A stretch of 32,727 nt of DNA from Myxococcales bacterium (GTDB lineage: Bacteria > Myxococcota_A > Polyangia > GCA-2747355): the NCBI GenBank assembly GCA_020431405.1, contig JAGQIK010000244.1:1-32727 (forward strand), read 5' to 3'. Below the pieces are notes generated by a model. The model saw nothing but the letters and a program-made list of their open reading frames with translations, had not been told where the DNA came from and searched no databases. Positions 30,101 to 32,727 of the stretch are shown here, piece after piece. Position numbers and translations under genes: made by a program. Position 1 is the first letter of the stretch. Each line of letters opens with the position of its first letter.

Positions 30101-31034
30101 TGTGGCAGCTGGCGCAGTCGACGCCGCCGTGCTTGCCGCTGAGCGGGAACTTCGAGTGATCGGCCGCCGCGGGCTTCCATCCGTTGACCGAGTGGCAGGT
30201 CTGACACTGCATCGGGAAGCTCGTGGCGTAGTGATCGGGGCGCACCGCGGTGGTGCCCTTGGGGCGATCGGTCGCGTGGCAGTCGGCGCAGGTGGTGCCT
30301 TTTGCTTTGCTGCGATCTTGCGCGTCGGTGTGGCAGGTGGTGCATGGCGTGGTCTTGTGGCGGCCGACGAGCTCGAGCTTGTCGTGCTTGAAAGCCGCAG
30401 ATTTCCAGCCATATACGGTGTGGCACTGCTGGCAGGTGTCGGGGAAACCGGCGGCGAGGTGGTCGGGGTTGGTGCCCGCCTTGCGATCGTTGTCGTGGCA
30501 GTCGACGCAGTTTGTGCCGATCGGCGTATCAGCCTTGCTCGCGTCGGGGTGGCACTTGATGCAGGCCACGTCCGAGTGACCGCCTTCGAAGGGGAACTTG
30601 CTGTGATCGGTGACGGCGGGCTTCCAGCCTTGCACCGTGTGGCAGTTCTGACAGTCGGTGGAGAAGTCGGGCTTGGTGTGGCCTGGACCGCGCGCGCGAT
30701 CCTTTTCGTGACAGCCAACGCAGGTGGTGGGCACGGGCTCTTTGGCGTGGCAGCTGTTGCACTCGGTCTTGCTGTGGCCGCCGACCAGCGGCAGCTTGGT
30801 GTGCTCGAACGTGGCGGGCTTCCACTCCTTCTGGGTGTGGCAGCTCTCGCAGGTCGTCGGGTAGTTGGCCGCGAGGTGGTCGGGGAACTTGGCGCGGGAT
30901 CTATCCGACTCGTGGCACGACACGCAGGGGCGTGGCTCGTCGCCGACGGGAGTCCGCTGCAGCGCACAACCGCCTGTGATAACGGCGCTTGCGAGCAGCA
31001 GCAGCGGGGCGATGGTGGTCGGAGAGCGGCGCAT
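27102..31034 (-). CDS. Giant multiheme c-type cytochrome, 53 predicted haems, lipoprotein-like
   Basis: The 1310-residue protein has a signal peptide ending in ITGGC (possible lipobox, C23) and then almost nothing but haem sites: I count 51 CxxCH, one CLGTCH (CX3CH) and one CTNSGCH (CX4CH) at the end. Each three-haem module of about 74 residues holds exactly three other His, in PDH, W-P-A-x-DH and FPL-x-G-x-H, enough for bis-His ligation of every haem. Four modules form a 12-haem superrepeat, present four times, followed by a five-haem cap. It should carry electrons in or across the periplasm or at the cell surface. No porin-type partner, haem-lyase or maturation gene lies in the window. The ATG at 31034 lacks a clear Shine-Dalgarno. 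Confidence 0.95.
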   Translation of the reverse strand: MRRSPTTIAPLLLLASAVITGGCALQRTPVGDEPRPCVSCHESDRSRAKFPDHLAANYPTTCESCHTQKEWKPATFEHTKLPLVGGHSKTECNSCHAKEPVPTTCVGCHEKDRARGPGHTKPDFSTDCQNCHTVQGWKPAVTDHSKFPFEGGHSDVACIKCHPDASKADTPIGTNCVDCHDNDRKAGTNPDHLAAGFPDTCQQCHTVYGWKSAAFKHDKLELVGRHKTTPCTTCHTDAQDRSKAKGTTCADCHATDRPKGTTAVRPDHYATSFPMQCQTCHSVNGWKPAAADHSKFPLSGKHGGVDCASCHTDPNNPKVPKATTCVGCHEADRKKPTLPDHLATGFSSDCKRCHTTTGWKPAVYDHSKRFPLTGGHVGVACASCHDTTPVKTTCAGCHQSDVPTGATATRPDHKAIGFSVLCSNCHSSAGWTPATFDHSKFPLTDAHAGPTCASCHTDASNPDVPKGKTCAECHLDDRPPAGSIPDHRLAGFPTKCDDCHSKTVWKSASFDHSTYLPLVGKHATTACSTCHNDPLDPKKAKGKSCADCHAADRPTGSTTSRPDHQAPSFPLACQTCHSANGWKPAAVDHAKFPLTGAHAGLDCAGCHTDPNQPKVAKGTTCVGCHEADRSKPSVPDHRASGFSTDCKSCHTTTGWKPATFDHGQTFPLTGGHSGVGCQSCHGTVPVPTTCVGCHQSKIPSGTTSTRPDHKSAGFSTVCNSCHSIAAWTPAAYDHSKFPLTGGHAGPTCGSCHTDPNNPTVPTGTTCTACHISDRPPAGYNPDHTLSVFPTTCQDCHTATLWKSSSFDHNTYLPLVGKHATTACTTCHNDPLDPKKAKGTTCADCHSSERPTGATTSRPDHYATSFPLTCQTCHTANAWKPATADHSKFPLDGKHAGVDCVSCHTDPTNPKVAKATTCVGCHEADRSTPTVPDHRAVGFSTDCKSCHATTGWKPAAFDHGQTFPLTGGHSGVGCASCHATSPVPKTCIGCHQSKIPTGSTSTRPDHKSAGFSTNCADCHNTAAWTPATFNHTKFPLTNGHAAPACASCHPDPNNPSVPKGKTCTECHLTDRPPAGWNPDHLVTGFPTTCQDCHTTSVWKGATFDHSLYLPLVGKHSTVLCAQCHTKVPMPKICEGCHTAPATGHLGNPTLCDSCHTVNGWKPAAVDHSKFPLTGRHATLLCAQCHTDPNNPKVPTGTTCVGCHNGDRSTPTIPNHLASGFPTDCASCHTTNGWKPATFSHTFPIDSGKHRNLTCSTCHIDSVNLKNWSCLGTCHEHSQNKMDDKHKGRSGYISGNFQHCTNSGCHPNGRKP
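27444..28286 (-). repeat. Cytochrome 12-haem superrepeat 4 (843 bp)
   Basis: It covers haems 37-48 and is 45 bp shorter than units 2 and 3 because linkers in its last module are reduced (HTKVPMPKI and HTAPATGHLGNPTL). The reading frame and haem count are kept. Haems 49-53 follow as a cap. Confidence 0.85.
28287..29174 (-). repeat. Cytochrome 12-haem superrepeat 3 (888 bp)
   Basis: It covers haems 25-36 and is the same length as unit 2, with very similar protein and DNA sequence, for example PLVGKHATTAC and HNDPLDPKKAKG in both. Confidence 0.9.
29175..30062 (-). repeat. Cytochrome 12-haem superrepeat 2 (888 bp)
   Basis: It covers haems 13-24 and begins at the Cys codon of CVGCHEADRKK. The anchor GTGGCAGCC at 30048 recurs exactly 888 bp away at 29160, so the period is 296 codons. 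Confidence 0.9.
30063..30926 (-). repeat. Cytochrome 12-haem superrepeat 1 (divergent, 864 bp)
   Basis: It covers haems 1-12. Each haem and linker can be paired with haems 13-24, including the short linker after the third haem (AKEPVPTT against DTTPVKTT), but the sequence is less similar than among units 2-4. Confidence 0.75.
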
Positions 31035-31154
31035 TTTGGCGGTTCGTCACATTCGTGGTGGGACGGGGCCGCACAGACAGACGGATTTTTTCGCGCGCGT
31101 GCGTGTACCTCGCCGGCATCGCATCGGCGGCGCCGAGTGATCGGCAGCGCGTTG

Positions 31155-31160
31155 TATGCT
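31155..31160 (+). promoter_or_regulatory. -10-like element, possible leaderless start
   Basis: TATGCT ends 7 nt before the ATG at 31168. There is no Shine-Dalgarno. The paralogous gene at the other end of the window has the same arrangement (TATAGT, 6 nt). Confidence 0.4.
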
Positions 31161-31167
31161 GTCTGTC

Positions 31168-31554
31168 ATGACTATCTCGCGCCAAGGCCTCACGCACTGT
31201 CCCAACTGCCGCACGTATGTCCGAGCGTCCGATGACGCGTGCATCGGCTGCGGCGCCACGCTCGACGCGCGCTCCGATGGCGCGCTGACTGCGATGCGCC
31301 GGCGCTTCGCGCGCACGCGCGGTGGCGTGATCGCCGCCTCGCTGCTCGGGCTGAGCGCGCTGTGGGGCGGCTGCGGCGACGACAACAACACGCCGCCGCG
31401 CGACGTGGCGCCCGAATTCACCGCCGGCGACGCGGCCTACGGCCTGCCGCCATTCGACCTCTCGGTGGACACGTCTCTCGACGCGGCGGACGCGGGACCG
31501 CCCAAGGAGGCAGGCGCCGAGGCGAGCGGCGGCGGCGACGGCGGCGCGGGCTAA
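31168..31554 (+). CDS. Zinc-ribbon, single-membrane-segment protein with acidic YGLPP tail (paralogue)
   Basis: The 128-residue protein has the same plan as the one at 224-655: two CxxC pairs (C11/C14 and C25/C28), a basic stretch, a hydrophobic segment (about 53-66) ending in GGCGDD, then AAYGLPP and a tail rich in Asp, Ala and Gly. The Cys at the outer end of the membrane segment is shared with the paralogue and looks like an internal lipobox, but a cytoplasmic domain of about 50 residues before it would be unusual. The function is unknown. The ATG at 31168 is preferred over 31156 because the ribbon then starts at the same distance as in the paralogue. It is divergent from the cytochrome gene. 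Confidence 0.8.
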   Translation: MTISRQGLTHCPNCRTYVRASDDACIGCGATLDARSDGALTAMRRRFARTRGGVIAASLLGLSALWGGCGDDNNTPPRDVAPEFTAGDAAYGLPPFDLSVDTSLDAADAGPPKEAGAEASGGGDGGAG

Positions 31555-31573
31555 CCTTAGCGCGACCTCTGGC

Positions 31574-31601
31574 TTGACCTTTAGTCAGTTCTGACTATCA
31601 T
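31574..31601 (+). promoter_or_regulatory. Promoter of the ABM-padR operon
   Basis: A -35-like TTGACC (31574-31579) and a -10-like TATCAT (31596-31601) are 16 nt apart. The palindromic operator fills the spacer and covers the -10. AAGGAGG at 31634-31640 then serves the first gene. Confidence 0.6.
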
Positions 31602-31619
31602 TATAGTCAGAACTGACTA
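31582..31619. promoter_or_regulatory. Double palindromic operator, probably for PadR
   Basis: TAGTCAGTTCTGACTAT and ATAGTCAGAACTGACTA are perfect 17-bp arms around CATT. Each arm is itself a palindrome, AGTCAG-N2-CTGACT. The site covers the promoter of the operon that encodes a PadR-type repressor, so autoregulation by two repressor dimers is likely. As RNA it could also fold, but no T-run follows. Confidence 0.8.
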
Positions 31620-31646
31620 GCGTCGCCGAACGCAAGGAGGGTGCCT

Positions 31647-31967
31647 ATGTTCGCCGTCATCGCTCGTTTCCCCGCCGCGCGAGACCATCAAGACGCGTTC
31701 AACCAGAGCCTGCAGAAGTCGCTCGAGATCACGCGGCAGCAGCCAGGGCTCGTGGCGTATCAGGTGCTCGCGCCGCGCCCCTCGACGCCCACACGCGTGT
31801 GTCTGATGCTGTGGCGCCGGCGCGAAGACTTTCAAACCTTCGTCAAGAGCGAGGCCAGCCAGCGTGCACACGCCGACGTGCGACCGGAGCACTTCGACGA
31901 GACACCTGTGCTCGAGCAGCTCGACGTGCTCGAGACGTGGCACGCCGAGGCCGAGGCCGCCACGTGA
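31647..31967 (+). CDS. Antibiotic biosynthesis monooxygenase (ABM) domain protein
   Basis: The 106-residue protein has the ferredoxin-like ABM fold: MFAVIARFPAARDHQDAFNQ, a helix ending QQPGLVAYQVL, VCLMLWRRREDFQTFVKSEASQRAHA and a last strand LEQLDVLETW. Relatives include quinol monooxygenases and small cofactor-free oxygenases or binding proteins, usually dimeric and cytoplasmic. The substrate cannot be told. The ATG at 31647 stands 6 nt after AAGGAGG; the GTG at 31641 would touch it and is less likely. Its stop overlaps the padR start (GTGA), so the pair forms a self-regulated operon, and the ABM substrate or a related phenolic compound may be the inducer (inference). Confidence 0.88.
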   Translation: MFAVIARFPAARDHQDAFNQSLQKSLEITRQQPGLVAYQVLAPRPSTPTRVCLMLWRRREDFQTFVKSEASQRAHADVRPEHFDETPVLEQLDVLETWHAEAEAAT

Positions 31968-32476
31968 CGCTGGCGCGCCACCGCGAGCTGGTCGTGCTCG
32001 GCGCCGTGCGCGCGCACGCCGCGCACGGCTACGCGCTCGTGCAGGCGCTCGGGCAAGGCCTCGGCAAGGCCGTGGGCCTCAAACGGCCAACCATGTACGC
32101 GCTGCTGCAGCGGCTCGAAGAGCGCGGCTGGCTGCGACACCGTACGCACAAGGACTCCGAGTACCCCGAGCGCCAGGTCTACCAGACCACCAGCAAGGGC
32201 CAACGCGCACTCGCCGGCCTGCTGCGCCAGTGCGTCGCCGCGGGCCAGCGACCTGCCCTCCCGCTAGCCGCTCTGCTCGCGCACCTCGACGAAGTGCCCG
32301 ACGACGAACGCGCCGAGATCCTCGACACGATTTGCCAACAGATCGAGCGCGACCTGCAAGACCTCGCCGAGCTCCCCGAGCACGACGGCCTCGCCGGCGA
32401 AGCGCTCGCGCTGCTGCGCAAACACCACGAGCTGGATCTGCAGACGGTCAAGCGGCTGCGCGCCCAGCTGCCCTGA
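31964..32476 (+). CDS. PadR-family transcriptional regulator
   Basis: The 170-residue winged-helix protein has the PadR pattern: RELVVLGAVRAHAAHGYALVQAL at the start, PTMYALLQRLEERGWLRHRT (recognition helix and wing) and RQVYQTTSKGQRAL, followed by a helical C-terminal dimerisation domain (about 90-170). PadR proteins are mostly repressors released by small aromatic or cationic compounds. The GTG at 31964 is chosen because it overlaps the ABM stop (GTGA); the longer frame has no family similarity. The double palindrome upstream of the operon is its probable target. The right repeat begins 10 nt after its stop. Confidence 0.9.
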   Translation: MTLARHRELVVLGAVRAHAAHGYALVQALGQGLGKAVGLKRPTMYALLQRLEERGWLRHRTHKDSEYPERQVYQTTSKGQRALAGLLRQCVAAGQRPALPLAALLAHLDEVPDDERAEILDTICQQIERDLQDLAELPEHDGLAGEALALLRKHHELDLQTVKRLRAQLP

Positions 32477-32486
32477 TGTCCACACC

Positions 32487-32672
32487 TCTACAGCACTGAA
32501 CGCCCAGGGTGGGCTTGGAGGGCGCGGGGCGCGGGGGCGCGAGCGTGGGAGGACGCCTCCTGCGCTCGTGGTTGGGGCGCGTTCGGGCGCGGCTGGGCTG
32601 GAGACGGGAGAGGGAGGCTGACGGCCTGCGGGCGCTTTGCGTGGTTGGCCGGCGTGGAAGGTGCGCGGGCGT
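32487..32672 (+). repeat. Right copy of the inverted, dispersed-type repeat
   Basis: This copy matches the reverse complement of 1-187 and begins with the identical 18-nt block (32487-32504). As on the left, the repeat starts shortly after a stop codon and is read G-rich strand first by the upstream gene. By eye roughly four in five positions agree. The remaining bases to 32727 are also G-rich and hold no convincing gene. Confidence 0.85.
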
Positions 32673-32727
32673 GCCTTTCGCGGGCCGTGGCGAGACGCCT
32701 CGGGGCGCTCTGCGGGCGCGGGCGTTG

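Noticed and set aside
27444-30926. Regularly spaced repeats that might suggest a CRISPR or tandem satellite array
   Set aside because: The periodicity is that of haem-binding codons in one open frame, with codon-level variation and units of 222 and 888 bp.
27123-31235. Long open frames on the plus strand opposite the cytochrome
   Set aside because: They are mirror frames of biased codons, rich in Arg, Gly, Val and Ala with no domain, while the minus frame holds 53 haem sites.

Overview
The window is a GC-rich stretch of bacterial chromosome that most resembles a myxobacterium or another deltaproteobacterial relative (Myxococcota). The indications are two surface proteins with a MYXO-CTERM-like tail, many lipoproteins with Asp/Gly/Ala-rich linkers, an FHA-linked sigma54 activator, a long-form urocanase and a very large multiheme cytochrome. 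I see no rRNA, tRNA, CRISPR array, transposase, integrase or phage structural gene. Taxonomy is inferred from gene content only.

Layout. 1-187 and 32487-32672 are two copies of one imperfect repeat in inverted orientation. Next to each copy or near it lies a gene of the same small family (zinc ribbon, one membrane segment, acidic tail with YGLPP), at 224-655 (-) and 31168-31554 (+). From 682 to 7431 there is a quinone oxidoreductase-like gene (+), a tandem pair of thrombospondin type 3 repeat surface proteins (-), a Cys-rich lipoprotein (+) and a bufferin-like peptide cluster (+): DUF692/MNIO enzyme, DUF2063 partner and a six-Cys precursor with an unusual lipobox.

From 31034 down to 7441 everything lies on the minus strand. 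In transcription order this is a 1310-residue cytochrome with 53 predicted haems, a small lipoprotein, a metallophosphoesterase lipoprotein, a lipoprotein with an S74 self-processing domain, a small lipoprotein, an ECF-sigma-like protein, a catalytic and a non-catalytic M16 peptidase, a FadL-type porin, adenylate kinase, a 1059-residue L7/L12-like plus PH-like protein, glycogen phosphorylase, urocanate hydratase, the FHA sigma54 activator and UbiE. Overlapping stop and start codons tie several of these together (lipoprotein-phosphoesterase; lipoprotein-sigma; M16-M16; glgP-hutU-activator). The right end carries an ABM monooxygenase-padR pair behind a striking double palindrome over its promoter.

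How the genes work together is partly inferred. The cytochrome, porin, M16 pair, TSP3 proteins and many lipoproteins point to heavy investment in the cell envelope. The buf cluster probably makes a thiol-modified metal-binding peptide. Several genes without a Shine-Dalgarno have a TA-N3-T hexamer 6-9 nt before the start codon, which suggests leaderless transcripts. The strongest candidates for something new are the 12-haem superrepeat architecture of the cytochrome, the lipobox on the bufferin-like precursor and the paralogous zinc-ribbon/YGLPP family.
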